This document shows positions 37,918 to 46,739 of a stretch of DNA of 64,000 nt, piece by piece (within the stretch, counting starts at the first letter, position 1; each line of letters opens with the position of its first letter). The notes below the pieces were generated by a model that did not search any database, was not told the DNA's origin, and saw nothing but the letters and a program-made list of their open reading frames with translations. Position numbers and translations under genes: made by a program. The DNA lies in the NCBI RefSeq assembly GCF_021043365.1, contig NZ_JAJNDU010000003.1:274840-338839 (forward strand). The letters are read 5' to 3'. This DNA is from Sphingomonas sp. IC-11. Lineage in GTDB: Bacteria; Pseudomonadota; Alphaproteobacteria; Sphingomonadales; Sphingomonadaceae.

Positions 37918-39885
37918 ATGACCGCTTTGATTGATCGCCGGACACTGCTTCGCGGAACCGCGGCGCTGGGCGGGACCGCTGCGCTCGCATCCTGGTTCCC
38001 CGCTTGGGCACAGCCTGTCTCGTCGGGGATTGTCAGGCCGCTTCCGACCGTATCGGGCGAGGACATCACGCTCACCATCGCGCGCCAGACGATGATGATC
38101 GACGGGCGATCCTCGCCCGCGATCGGCATCAACGGCACCGTGCCGGCGCCGCTCATTCGGCTGCGCGAGGGGCAGATGGTGCGGCTCAACGTGGTCAACG
38201 ATCTTGACGAGGACAGCTCGATCCACTGGCACGGGCTGCTGGTGCCGCCGCAGCATGACGGCGTGCCGGGCGTCTCCTTCCCCGGTATCAAGCCGCGATC
38301 GAACTATCTCTACGAATTCCCGATCAAACAGAACGGCACCTATTGGTATCACAGCCATTCCGGGCTGCAGGAGCAGCTCGGCCATTACGGCCCGATTGTC
38401 ATCGACCCGGCGGGCGAGGATCCGGTCCAGTATGACCGCGAGCACGTCATCGTGCTGTCCGACCACAGCCAGATGTCGCCCGAGGCGATCTTCCGGAACA
38501 TGAAGCTCAATCCCGGCGGGTTCAATTTCCAGAAGCAGACCCTCGCCGGCCTGCTGGCGGGACGCGACCAGACCGCCGGAGAACGCCTGATGTGGGGTGG
38601 GATGCGGATGGACCCGACCGACATCTCGGACGCGACAGGCTCGATATATACTTACCTCGTCAACGGGCACGGCCCGATGGACAACTGGACCGCGCTGTTC
38701 ACCCCGGGCGAGCGCGTGCGCCTGAGGTTCATCAACGCGTCGGCGATGACCACCTTCAACGTCCGCATTCCGGACCTCCCCATGACCATCGTCCAGGCCG
38801 ACGGGCAGAACGTCATGCCGGTCGAGGTTCAGGAGTTCCAGATCGGCGTCGCCGAAACCTACGACGCGATCGTCACGCCGAGCGAGGACCGGGCCTTCAC
38901 TTTGGTCGGGGAAGCGATCGATCGCTCGGGCATGGCGCGCGCCACGCTGGCGCCGCGCGCCGGGATGAGCGCCGCGGTGCCGCCGCTGCGCGAGCGTCCG
39001 CTCGCGACGATGAAGGACATGGGCATGGGCGACATGGACCACGGCGGAATGCGCGGGATGGACATGTCGGGCGGCATGCGCGGCATCGACCCCACCGCCG
39101 AGCAGAACCCATCGGCCGCGCTCGCGACCGGCGCGATGGCCGGCGGCGCGGCGGCGATGGGCAATATGGATCACGGCGCGATGCCGACGGACCATTCCGG
39201 CATGGCCGGGATGGATCACGGAGCGATGTCGAACCCGTCCGGCGGCGTGGCCGGGATGGATCATTCGGCGATGGGCGGTCAGTCCGGCGCGATGGCGGGC
39301 ATGGATCACGGCTCGATGGACATGGGCTCGATGAGCATGCGCGACTTCTCCCATGCGCCGCAGGTCAAGAAAGGCCCGGGCGTCCAGACGATCTCGCCGA
39401 TGCCGATGGACCGGACCGGCGAGCCCGGCCAGGGCCTGGAGAATGTGGGCCACAAGGTGCTCGTCTACCGCGACCTGATGGCGCTCGACCGCAACCCCGA
39501 CGTCCGCGCGCCGTCGCGCAGCATCGACATCCACCTGACCGGCAACATGGAGCGCTTCATGTGGTCGTTCGACGGCGAGAAGATGTCGGACGTCCACGAG
39601 CCGATCCCGTTCATCGAAGGCGAGCGAGTGCGCGTGAACCTCATCAACGACAGCATGATGGGGCACCCGATCCACATCCACGGCCACTTCTTCGAGCTGG
39701 TGACGGGGCACGGCGACCGCGCACCGAGAAAGCACACCGTCATCGTCCAGCCGGGCGGCAAGGTGACCTGGGACTTCACCGCCGATGCGGTCGGCGACTG
39801 GGCATTCCACTGCCACCTGCTCTATCACATGCACGCGGGCATGATGCGCGTCGTGAGCGTGCGGCCGCGGGGAGACGCGGCATGA
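37918..39885 (+). CDS. copA: CopA/PcoA-type multicopper oxidase
   Basis: 655 residues, a periplasmic copper oxidase. A twin-arginine signal (DRRTLLRGTAALGGTAALA) exports it folded. Copper-binding motifs in order are HWHG (residues 103-106), HSHSG (145-149), HPIHIHGHFF (583 on) and HCHLLYHMHAGM (631 on), giving the type 1 and trinuclear sites. A Met/His-rich insert (residues about 362-480) has repeated MDHGAM-like units, as in PcoA/CopA, likely binding Cu(I). Its stop overlaps copB (ATGA). It shares the copA symbol with the P-type ATPase by convention only. Confidence 0.95.
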   Translation: MTALIDRRTLLRGTAALGGTAALASWFPAWAQPVSSGIVRPLPTVSGEDITLTIARQTMMIDGRSSPAIGINGTVPAPLIRLREGQMVRLNVVNDLDEDSSIHWHGLLVPPQHDGVPGVSFPGIKPRSNYLYEFPIKQNGTYWYHSHSGLQEQLGHYGPIVIDPAGEDPVQYDREHVIVLSDHSQMSPEAIFRNMKLNPGGFNFQKQTLAGLLAGRDQTAGERLMWGGMRMDPTDISDATGSIYTYLVNGHGPMDNWTALFTPGERVRLRFINASAMTTFNVRIPDLPMTIVQADGQNVMPVEVQEFQIGVAETYDAIVTPSEDRAFTLVGEAIDRSGMARATLAPRAGMSAAVPPLRERPLATMKDMGMGDMDHGGMRGMDMSGGMRGIDPTAEQNPSAALATGAMAGGAAAMGNMDHGAMPTDHSGMAGMDHGAMSNPSGGVAGMDHSAMGGQSGAMAGMDHGSMDMGSMSMRDFSHAPQVKKGPGVQTISPMPMDRTGEPGQGLENVGHKVLVYRDLMALDRNPDVRAPSRSIDIHLTGNMERFMWSFDGEKMSDVHEPIPFIEGERVRVNLINDSMMGHPIHIHGHFFELVTGHGDRAPRKHTVIVQPGGKVTWDFTADAVGDWAFHCHLLYHMHAGMMRVVSVRPRGDAA

Positions 39886-40949
39886 AGACGCTGCTTCTGC
39901 TCGGCGCAGCTCCCATCATGCTTCTGGCCGCACCCGCCGCGGCGCAGAGGATGGACCATTCCCACATGCCCGGCATGACGATGCCGGCAAAGCCGGCGCA
40001 AGCGGAGCCGGCGCCCAACCCCGCGCAACAGCCCCCTTCGCCTCCGGCGGCACAAGATGCCGCCCGCGCCGCTCCCGATTGCCCGCCCGAGCACGCGGCA
40101 ATGGGGCATTGCACGCCTAAGCCCGCAACCGATCCGCACGCGGGGCACGCCATGCCCGGCGCAGACCAGGCGGCGCCCGCGATGGAGATGACCGGCACCG
40201 CGCTTCCCGCCGGCAATGCCCCGGCACCGCCGCCGCCGGAGGATCATTATGCCGATCGCCAGTTTCCACCCGAAGAGATGGCGGATGCCCGCCGCCAGAT
40301 GATGTTCGAGCAGGGCGGGCAGGCCTTCTATCAGGTGATGTTCAACCTCGCCGAATATCAGGCGCGCGAGGGCGCAGACGGCTTCCGCTGGGACGGCGAG
40401 GGCTGGTTCGGCGGCGATATCAACCGGCTCGTGATCAAGTCCGAAGGCTCGGGCGCGTTCGGCGAAGGGGTCGAGGATGCCGAAATCCAGGCGCTTTACT
40501 CGCGCGCGATCGGGCCGTACTTCAACCTCCAGGCCGGCATCCGCTACGACTTCAAACCCAACCCCTCGCGCACCTACGCGACGATCGGATTCGAGGGGCT
40601 TGCGCCCTACTGGTTCGAGGTCGAGGGCGCGCTGTTCCTGTCCGACAAGGGCGATGTGCTCGGCCGTCTCGAAGGCTATTACGATCAGCGGATCACCCAG
40701 CGCCTGATCCTTCAACCCCGCGCCGAACTCAATCTCGCCGCGCAGGACGTGCCCGAGAACGGCATCGGCTCCGGCCTTTCCGATATCGAGCTGGGCCTGC
40801 GGCTGCGCTACGAGATCAAACGCCAGTTCGCGCCCTATGTCGGCCTGTCTTGGGACCGGAAGCTCGGCGATACCGCCGATTTCGCGCGCGCGGCGGGCGA
40901 AGACCCGTCGTCGACCAGCTTCGTGTTCGGGATCCGGACGTGGTTCTGA
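39882..40949 (+). CDS. copB: CopB/PcoB-type copper-resistance outer-membrane protein
   Basis: 355 residues. Signal peptide (MKTLLLLGAAPIMLLAAPAAA), then a Met/His/Pro-rich linker (MDHSHMPGMTMP, HAGHAMPGAD) typical of the family's copper-binding N-terminus, followed by a C-terminal beta-barrel domain (about residues 130-355) ending in FGIRTWF with the terminal aromatic. It acts with CopA in periplasmic copper handling. ATGA overlap with the oxidase gene. Confidence 0.93.
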   Translation: MKTLLLLGAAPIMLLAAPAAAQRMDHSHMPGMTMPAKPAQAEPAPNPAQQPPSPPAAQDAARAAPDCPPEHAAMGHCTPKPATDPHAGHAMPGADQAAPAMEMTGTALPAGNAPAPPPPEDHYADRQFPPEEMADARRQMMFEQGGQAFYQVMFNLAEYQAREGADGFRWDGEGWFGGDINRLVIKSEGSGAFGEGVEDAEIQALYSRAIGPYFNLQAGIRYDFKPNPSRTYATIGFEGLAPYWFEVEGALFLSDKGDVLGRLEGYYDQRITQRLILQPRAELNLAAQDVPENGIGSGLSDIELGLRLRYEIKRQFAPYVGLSWDRKLGDTADFARAAGEDPSSTSFVFGIRTWF

Positions 40950-41004
40950 ACCGAACGAGACAAGGAATAGCGCCGCGAACACTAACCCGTTCGCAAGGAG
41001 ATCA

Positions 41005-41448
41005 ATGATGAAGATATTCCGCTTTCTTGCCTTCGCATTGGCGTTCGGCACCCCGATGGTCGCTATGGCAGCCGGGCCGATCGTCGTGCACCGCGATCCA
41101 GGCTGCGGCTGTTGCGAAGAGTGGGCACGACAAGCGAAGGCCGGGTTCGATCGCGACGTCAGGATGGTCGATGATCCCAACCGGGCGGCGCTCAAGGGCC
41201 GGCTTGGTGTGCCGGCGGCATTGGCGTCCTGTCATACCGCGATCGTCGACGGCATGGCGTTCGAGGGGCACGTTCCGATCGCCGACATCAAGCGCGCGCT
41301 CGCGGCGCGCCCGGCAGGCGTGAAGGGTCTGGCCGTGGCGGGCATGCCGATAGGCTCTCCCGGCATGGAAGTGGCCGGCGTCAAGGCCCAGCCCTATGCC
41401 GTGGTCGCCTTCGGAAAGAACGGACAAAGGGTATTCGCGCGCCATTGA
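41005..41448 (+). CDS. DUF411 family periplasmic metal-binding protein
   Basis: 147 residues. Signal peptide (MKIFRFLAFALAFGTPMVAMA), then IVVHRDPGCGCCEEWARQ with the CGCC motif, and a second conserved segment PAALASCHTAIVDGMAFEGH. DUF411 proteins (sometimes called CopG) occur in copper-resistance clusters and are thought to bind Cu(I). ATG at 41005 with AAGGAGATC upstream; a second ATG follows at once. 55 bases after copB. Confidence 0.9.
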   Translation: MMKIFRFLAFALAFGTPMVAMAAGPIVVHRDPGCGCCEEWARQAKAGFDRDVRMVDDPNRAALKGRLGVPAALASCHTAIVDGMAFEGHVPIADIKRALAARPAGVKGLAVAGMPIGSPGMEVAGVKAQPYAVVAFGKNGQRVFARH

Positions 41449-41500
41449 TCGGCGCCTCGTTCCGCAGCCGACCCGAAGGAGAAACGAAGGGGACCTCCCG

Positions 41501-42058
41501 ATGTACCGAAACATGCTCGCGGGAGCGCTGCTGTTGTTTCTGGCCTTGGCGATCGGCGGATTGGCGGTCGCCTACACGGGCGTCTACGACGTGTCAGCCA
41601 GTTCGGGACACACGACAGCCGGCCGTTGGGTGCTCAGGACGGCGATGCAAAACTCTGTCCGCAGCCACGCGGCGGACGTTCCGGAGCAGGAACGTTTCAC
41701 CGCCGCGGCGACCCACGCTGGCGGCTCCGAGTACAAGGCGATGTGCCAGCAATGTCACGGCGGCCCGGGTGTGACGCGAGCCGAATGGGCGGAAGGCCTC
41801 GTTCCGTTACCGCCCAATCTCACCAAGGCGGCGGCAGACTGGCGACCGAATGAAATCTACTGGATCGTCAGGCACGGCATAAAGATGACCGCGATGCCCG
41901 CGTTCGGCGGCTCGCATGACGAAGAGACCCTGTGGAACATCGCGGGTTTCGTCGAGCGACTGCTGAGGATGACGCCGGAACAATACGCCGCGTTGCCCGA
42001 TGATCATCGTGAAGGCGCGACCGGATCGGAAGCCGATCACTCAGAACATTCACACTGA
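41501..42058 (+). CDS. Membrane-anchored c-type cytochrome
   Basis: 185 residues. An N-terminal membrane segment (MLAGALLLFLALAIGGLAVA) leads to a periplasmic domain with one haem-binding site, CQQCH (82-86), and distal MTAMPAFGG, the probable axial methionine. The tail is His-rich (EADHSEHSH). Cytochromes like this recur in copper-resistance clusters of sphingomonads; the partner is unknown. ATG at 41501. It precedes the DUF305 gene by 18 bases. Confidence 0.88.
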   Translation: MYRNMLAGALLLFLALAIGGLAVAYTGVYDVSASSGHTTAGRWVLRTAMQNSVRSHAADVPEQERFTAAATHAGGSEYKAMCQQCHGGPGVTRAEWAEGLVPLPPNLTKAAADWRPNEIYWIVRHGIKMTAMPAFGGSHDEETLWNIAGFVERLLRMTPEQYAALPDDHREGATGSEADHSEHSH

Positions 42059-42076
42059 CGAGCAGAGGATGGATAG

Positions 42077-42634
42077 ATGGAACAGGGCCATGAAATGAGC
42101 AGCATGTCGTGGGGCCGGTTCGCGGCGATGATCGCGACCTCGACCTTCATCATGTTCTTTCTGATGTATCAGCTTGTCTATTCGTCCGAGCATCTGATGT
42201 TCAGCATCAACCGGTTTGTCGCGTCGCTCGTCATGGGTGCGGTGATGACGCTGGTCATGCTCGGCTTCATGTGGTCGATGTACAAGGGCATGGCGGTCAA
42301 GGTCGGGGTGCTGGCGGTCGCGCTCGTCCTCGGGATAACTCTGCTTTTGGTTAACCGCAGCCAGGCGCTCATCTCCGACGTCAGCTTCATGAAATCGATG
42401 ATCCCGCACCATTCGATCGCGATCAACAACGCGCGCAAAGCCAGCATCAGCGATCCGAGGGTTCGCGAGCTGGCCGACCAGATTATCGCTAGCCAGGTCC
42501 GCGAGATCGCCGAGATGAAGCTGCTCATCGAAGACATCGATCAAAACGGTGAGCGCGGCTCCCAGCCGCTGCCGCCCCGATCGGCTGAGGTTACGCCTGA
42601 CATGCTGCCCGAGATCCAGGCTGCTACTCGCTAA
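42077..42634 (+). CDS. DUF305 domain membrane protein
   Basis: 185 residues. Three N-terminal membrane helices ([57 protein letters not shown]) and a C-terminal DUF305 domain with the diagnostic [22 protein letters not shown]305 proteins are ferritin-like helical-bundle proteins often found with metal-resistance genes. Last gene of the copper cluster. ATG with AGAGGATGG upstream. Confidence 0.9.
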   Translation: MEQGHEMSSMSWGRFAAMIATSTFIMFFLMYQLVYSSEHLMFSINRFVASLVMGAVMTLVMLGFMWSMYKGMAVKVGVLAVALVLGITLLLVNRSQALISDVSFMKSMIPHHSIAINNARKASISDPRVRELADQIIASQVREIAEMKLLIEDIDQNGERGSQPLPPRSAEVTPDMLPEIQAATR

Positions 42635-43358
42635 GGCGAAAGGGAGTCGGTCGATGTCCCAATGATTCACTTGCTGATTGCTGGGCGTAGCACCCGAGGG
42701 CGCACGAGGCGGCGATCGACGGGAACAAGCGGCTGGTGACATCTCTATCGTAGTGAACACGGCGAAATGTATTCGTTATGTTTATCCTGCGCGGGGCGCC
42801 GGTTGATCGAAGCGAACCGAACTCCGCTTGTCTTGGGCTTAAGATATGTCAGCTATGGCCCCTCGCATGCCGAAACCTGCCAGTCCGCAAACGGCCCACT
42901 TCGAGCCGTTCAGCGCGCCGGGCGCAACGATGGCAGCTACTGGGCCGGCAGCGGACATGCAACTTTCGGACACCCGAGCGAGATAGCTGCCGTTCGATCC
43001 GGCAGATCTTCACGGCCGCTCTCGACCAACTCAAGTCGTTCTCCGACGCTCGTGGAATGACCGCTCCTGCCAAAAATGGCCGTTCGGGTTTCGTTCAACC
43101 GCAGAGTCGCGGAGCGCCCGATCGGTGTCCTTCAATTTCTGAAGGCATGATCTCGAAACCAGTTATTCATTCAGGAGGTGGAATTACGCGCTCGCGGCTG
43201 GAGCCAAGTCACTGAGCGATCGTCAGATCCCAAGACGAAGGGGTAAGAGGCCGTGAGACGACAGCGGCAGAGCGTCCCTCGTCCGCCCGTAAAGTTTAAA
43301 ATCGGCCGTGAGATGTGAATGGCTCGCTACCAAACAGGGGGCATGTTCAGTCGGCGGG
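42635..43358. other. Gap with degenerate intergenic repeats
   Basis: 724 bases without a supportable gene. Two overlapping frames (42767-43215) have no motifs and are probably spurious. It holds pieces of the dispersed repeat family: CGGACATGCAACTTTCGGAC and AGATAGCTGCCGTTCGATCC (about 42950-43000), and CCGCTCCTGCCAAAAATGG (from 43062). Arms GGCAGCTA and TAGCTGCC form an inverted repeat. Confidence 0.45.
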
Positions 43359-44471
43359 CTATGGCGCTCCGCAAGGCCGCAGGCGATAGCGCGATACCGC
43401 GATCGCACCGTAAAAAATGGTTAGCAGCGCGAGATTGATCAACGCACCTCGCTGCTCGACCAGCGTTGCGCCCATCTGGTTGACGCCAACCATCAGTTTG
43501 ATTCCCGGCGTCGTCGGCAGGAGGCGCGCCAACAGCGATAGCCAGTGCGGCGTCGCCTCGCTTGGCCAGGACAGACCGGACAGGAAGAAGATCGGGACCG
43601 AGGTGACGATCCACAACTGGATGGGGCGCTCACGCGTGCGGAAAAAGCTGGCGAGCGCCAACGCGCCGGCGACCGTCGCGGATATGAACAGCGCTGCGGA
43701 CACGACCAGCGTCAGCGGATCGGCAGCCCCGCGCGGATAATCCTGAAACCAGAAGACGAAACCAGTGAAATAGGCGATGTCCGCGCACCCGATGACGAGA
43801 AAGGCCAGCGCGATGCCGAGCAGGGTGCGTGGCGCGAAGCTGAGCGTTCCCTGGCGCTCTCGCATCGTTGCGGCAAGCACGGTGAGCCCCATCAACAAGG
43901 TCTGCTGGATGATGAGAAAGGCGACACCGGGAAAGATCGTGCTGCCGTAGCCCTCGCGGGTGTTGAACAAGGGGCGCTGGATCATCGCCAGCGGGGCGGC
44001 GGCCGGCGCCCCGCTGGCCATCGCCTGGGCAACCGCAGCATCGCGTCCGATCTCTCCCAATGCCGCACCAATGCCGGCAAGCGCGGTCGAACTGCGCAGC
44101 AGATAGGCGCCGTTGCCATAGAGCGCGACGGTCCCTTGACCGCCGGACAGGATGCGCTGTTCAAAGCCTTGCGGAATCACCACGATCGCGCTCACCCGCC
44201 GTTCTTCCAGCCAGCGTAGCGCGACGGCGGGGGACGGGAGCCGCGCGACCACTTCCGCCTGTTGCAACGCGCCGAGCCGGGTCTCCAGCGATCGGCTGGT
44301 GGCGCTATGATCCAGATCGACCACCGCCACCGGCATCCGCACCGGCACCTCGCCGGAATAAGCGGTGGGGTAGAAGAAGGAATAAAGAAGGCACGACCCG
44401 ATCAGCAGCAACAGCGCCGAGCTGTCGGCCAAGATTGCGCGGAAGGTGGCGAGGAAGGCGCGGCCGATCAT
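43359..44471 (-). CDS. ABC-2 type exporter permease (second)
   Basis: About 370 residues from the ATG at 44471; the frame extends further but only shadows the neighbour. An N-terminal helix (ILADSSALLLLIGSCLLYSF) is followed by a large periplasmic domain with PVAVVDLDHSATSRSLETRL and IVVIPQGFEQRILSGG, then a C-terminal membrane bundle of about five helices. It belongs to the ABC-2 permease family of YhhJ/YbhR type. It overlaps the first permease by ATGA. No ATP-binding subunit is in the operon. Confidence 0.88.
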   Translation of the reverse strand: MIGRAFLATFRAILADSSALLLLIGSCLLYSFFYPTAYSGEVPVRMPVAVVDLDHSATSRSLETRLGALQQAEVVARLPSPAVALRWLEERRVSAIVVIPQGFEQRILSGGQGTVALYGNGAYLLRSSTALAGIGAALGEIGRDAAVAQAMASGAPAAAPLAMIQRPLFNTREGYGSTIFPGVAFLIIQQTLLMGLTVLAATMRERQGTLSFAPRTLLGIALAFLVIGCADIAYFTGFVFWFQDYPRGAADPLTLVVSAALFISATVAGALALASFFRTRERPIQLWIVTSVPIFFLSGLSWPSEATPHWLSLLARLLPTTPGIKLMVGVNQMGATLVEQRGALINLALLTIFYGAIAVSRYRLRPCGAP

Positions 44472-45634
44472 CGTCGCCCCCAGGTTTGCGGTCGGCGTGC
44501 AGCCGCCAGGTAAAGCGGCAGCCCGATGCCTGTGCCGACGATCAGGAAGGCGAGCATAGCGAGCAGCTGCCCGGCAGATTTCATCGCGGGCGCGCCCATG
44601 GTCCATTGTTCCGACAGCAGCTTGGCGAATGCCGAATAGGGCAGGAGCGCACTCCAGATCCGGGCGAAGCTGGAGGCGGATTCGATCGGGAAAATCGCGC
44701 CCGCAAAGGCGAAGGAGGCGCCCGCGTAAAGCCCGGCGATCGATAACGTCCTGCCCATCGACAAGGTGAGGCCGACGATCAGCAAGGTCACGCCGATATA
44801 GGCGAGGTACATGGCGACATAGCCGATGAGCAGCAGAATCACGCTGCCCGCGACCGGCCAGCCGCGCAGCCCGGCGAGATAGCCGGTGGCCAGCAATCCC
44901 CAGCCGGTGAAAATTGCCAGATATGGCGTCAACTTGCCCGCCACCGCGGCGATCGCCCTCCGCCGATCCTCTCCGCCGATCCATGCGCCGATCGTGCCGT
45001 CGCGTAACTCGCGGCCCAGTGCGCTCGCGACGGCAACCATGAAGATCAGGTGCAGCAGCGCGGGGTGGATCAGCGCCACGAGTTGCAGTTCGTAGCTGCT
45101 CTGCGGATTGAACAGGATGGTGCTCTGCGCGGCAACCGGCGGCCGGCGCACCTGGCCGGGCCCGGCGAGAGCGGCGGCCTGCTCGGTGCCGAGCGTTGCG
45201 GCATAGGCCTGCACGACCGCGCCAATCTCGCGCAGGGCTGCCCCCGAAGCGGTCGAATAACTGGCGTTGTAAAAGGTGGTGATGCTGCCGGTCGTCCCGC
45301 GCAGCACCGCGCGCTCGGTATCCGCCGGGATCAGCACGACTGCATAGGCGCGGTTGGAGCGTACGATCCGTTCGGCCGCCTGCATATCTGGCACCTGCGC
45401 CACGACACGCAGCCCCGGCGCCGCATCGAGCCGGCGGGTCAGTTCACGCGCGACGGCGGTGCCGTCCAGATCGACCACCGCAATCGGCAGGTCGCGCATC
45501 ACGCCCGCGGAAAACTGGATCGCCACCACCGCCATCAGCAGCAATGGCACCCAGATCACCAGCGCACGGTCCCAGAAACTGGTGGCGAGGAAACGCATTT
45601 CCCGGCGAAGCGCGCTGCCGAAGGCGTTCCCCAC
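44468..45634 (-). CDS. ABC-2 type exporter permease (first)
   Basis: 388 residues with a GTG start. Same architecture as the next gene: an N-terminal helix (VIWVPLLLMAVVAIQFSAGV), a periplasmic domain (PIAVVDLDGTAVARELTRRL ... VLIPADTERAVLRG) and a C-terminal membrane bundle. The two permeases share the VDLD motif and probably form a heterodimer. 4-base gap to the HlyD gene upstream. Confidence 0.88.
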   Translation of the reverse strand: MGNAFGSALRREMRFLATSFWDRALVIWVPLLLMAVVAIQFSAGVMRDLPIAVVDLDGTAVARELTRRLDAAPGLRVVAQVPDMQAAERIVRSNRAYAVVLIPADTERAVLRGTTGSITTFYNASYSTASGAALREIGAVVQAYAATLGTEQAAALAGPGQVRRPPVAAQSTILFNPQSSYELQLVALIHPALLHLIFMVAVASALGRELRDGTIGAWIGGEDRRRAIAAVAGKLTPYLAIFTGWGLLATGYLAGLRGWPVAGSVILLLIGYVAMYLAYIGVTLLIVGLTLSMGRTLSIAGLYAGASFAFAGAIFPIESASSFARIWSALLPYSAFAKLLSEQWTMGAPAMKSAGQLLAMLAFLIVGTGIGLPLYLAAARRPQTWGRR

Positions 45635-45638
45635 CCTG

Positions 45639-46739
45639 TTATGCCGGCCAGTCGAACAGCACGGTCATGCCCGGCCGCAGCGCCACGATTGGCGCGATGG
45701 GCATAACGCGAACCTCAAAGCTCTTGATATCGAAGCCGCTCGATTGCCGCGTTGCCCGCCAGGTCGCAAAGTCGCCAGCCGGTGCCGTATAGATCACGCG
45801 GAAGCGCGCGCGCAGATTGCCAAGCGCGGGGATTGTGCCGCTCAGTTCTTTGCCGCGGGCGAGGCCGTGGAGCTGATCCTCGCGCACGTTCAGCGTCACC
45901 CATGGATGGGCGGTATCGGTGAGCGTGAACACCGGAAAACCCTGCGGCACCAGTTCACCGGGCTGGGCGAGCCGCTTACCGATTTCGCCATCCGCCGGCG
46001 CGATGACGCGGGTTTCGTCGGCCGCCGCCTGCACTTCCGCCACCGCGCCGCGCGCTTGTTGCACCTGGCCGCTCGCTGCCTTTTTGTCCTGCGGTCGCGC
46101 GCCGGCCAGCGCGAGATCATATTGCGCGCGTGCCGCCTTGGCCTGTTCGGCGGAGGCGACGGCATTGGTGCGGGCCTCGTCCTCTTTCTGACCGGCGAGC
46201 ACACCCTGTTCATAGAGCTGCTGGGTGCGTGCATAGGTGGTCTGGGCGAGCTCGGCGGCGGCCTTTGCGCGGCGCCACTGTGCCTCCGCCGCGCGGATAT
46301 CTTCTGGCCGCGCACCTTCGTCCGCCTTGCTCTCCACCGCCTGCGCCGCCACGAGCGCGCCGCCCGCTTGTTCGGACTTGGCGGCAACTTCGGGGCTGGC
46401 GATTGTGTAGAGCAATTGCCCTGCCTTCACCGGCTGGCCCTCCTCGACGTGGAAGGCGGCGATCCGCCCGGTCACCTTGCTACTGATCCGAAGTGCGCGC
46501 GCATCGACCATGCCCTGAAGCTGATCGGGCGCGGGGCGGTAGCTGAGCCACAGACCAAGCGCGAGCAGTGCCGTCACGATAATCGCCGCGATGATCACCA
46601 TCGGCCGACCGTGCGTGGTGGGCGCGGGCGGGGCAGCGGGTGCTGGCGCGTCGGATGGTGCGGGTGCGTCGGCGGGAATGGCGGCGGGCACGGGGGCCTC
46701 GACAGGCGGGGGCGCGTCGTCTTGCGTGGGTTCGGTCAT
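45639..46739 (-). CDS. HlyD family periplasmic adaptor
   Basis: 366 residues. A Pro/Ala-rich cytoplasmic tail (about 45 residues), one membrane helix (PMVIIAAIIVTALLALGLWL) and a periplasmic part with a biotinyl-lipoyl-like domain (SSKVTGRIAAFHVEEGQPVK), long coiled-coil alpha-hairpin (about 110-225) and C-terminal beta-barrel. It bridges the permeases to the outer-membrane channel. Overlaps the TolC-like stop by ATGA. Confidence 0.9.
   Translation of the reverse strand: MTEPTQDDAPPPVEAPVPAAIPADAPAPSDAPAPAAPPAPTTHGRPMVIIAAIIVTALLALGLWLSYRPAPDQLQGMVDARALRISSKVTGRIAAFHVEEGQPVKAGQLLYTIASPEVAAKSEQAGGALVAAQAVESKADEGARPEDIRAAEAQWRRAKAAAELAQTTYARTQQLYEQGVLAGQKEDEARTNAVASAEQAKAARAQYDLALAGARPQDKKAASGQVQQARGAVAEVQAAADETRVIAPADGEIGKRLAQPGELVPQGFPVFTLTDTAHPWVTLNVREDQLHGLARGKELSGTIPALGNLRARFRVIYTAPAGDFATWRATRQSSGFDIKSFEVRVMPIAPIVALRPGMTVLFDWPA

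Noticed and set aside
38592..40949. 785-codon frame spanning the multicopper oxidase and CopB
   Set aside because: It reads the oxidase in the wrong frame and joins CopB by chance of high GC; the true genes start at 37918 and 39882.
42767..43215. Two overlapping frames in the gap after the copper cluster
   Set aside because: No motifs, poor codon pattern, and they coincide with repeat sequence.
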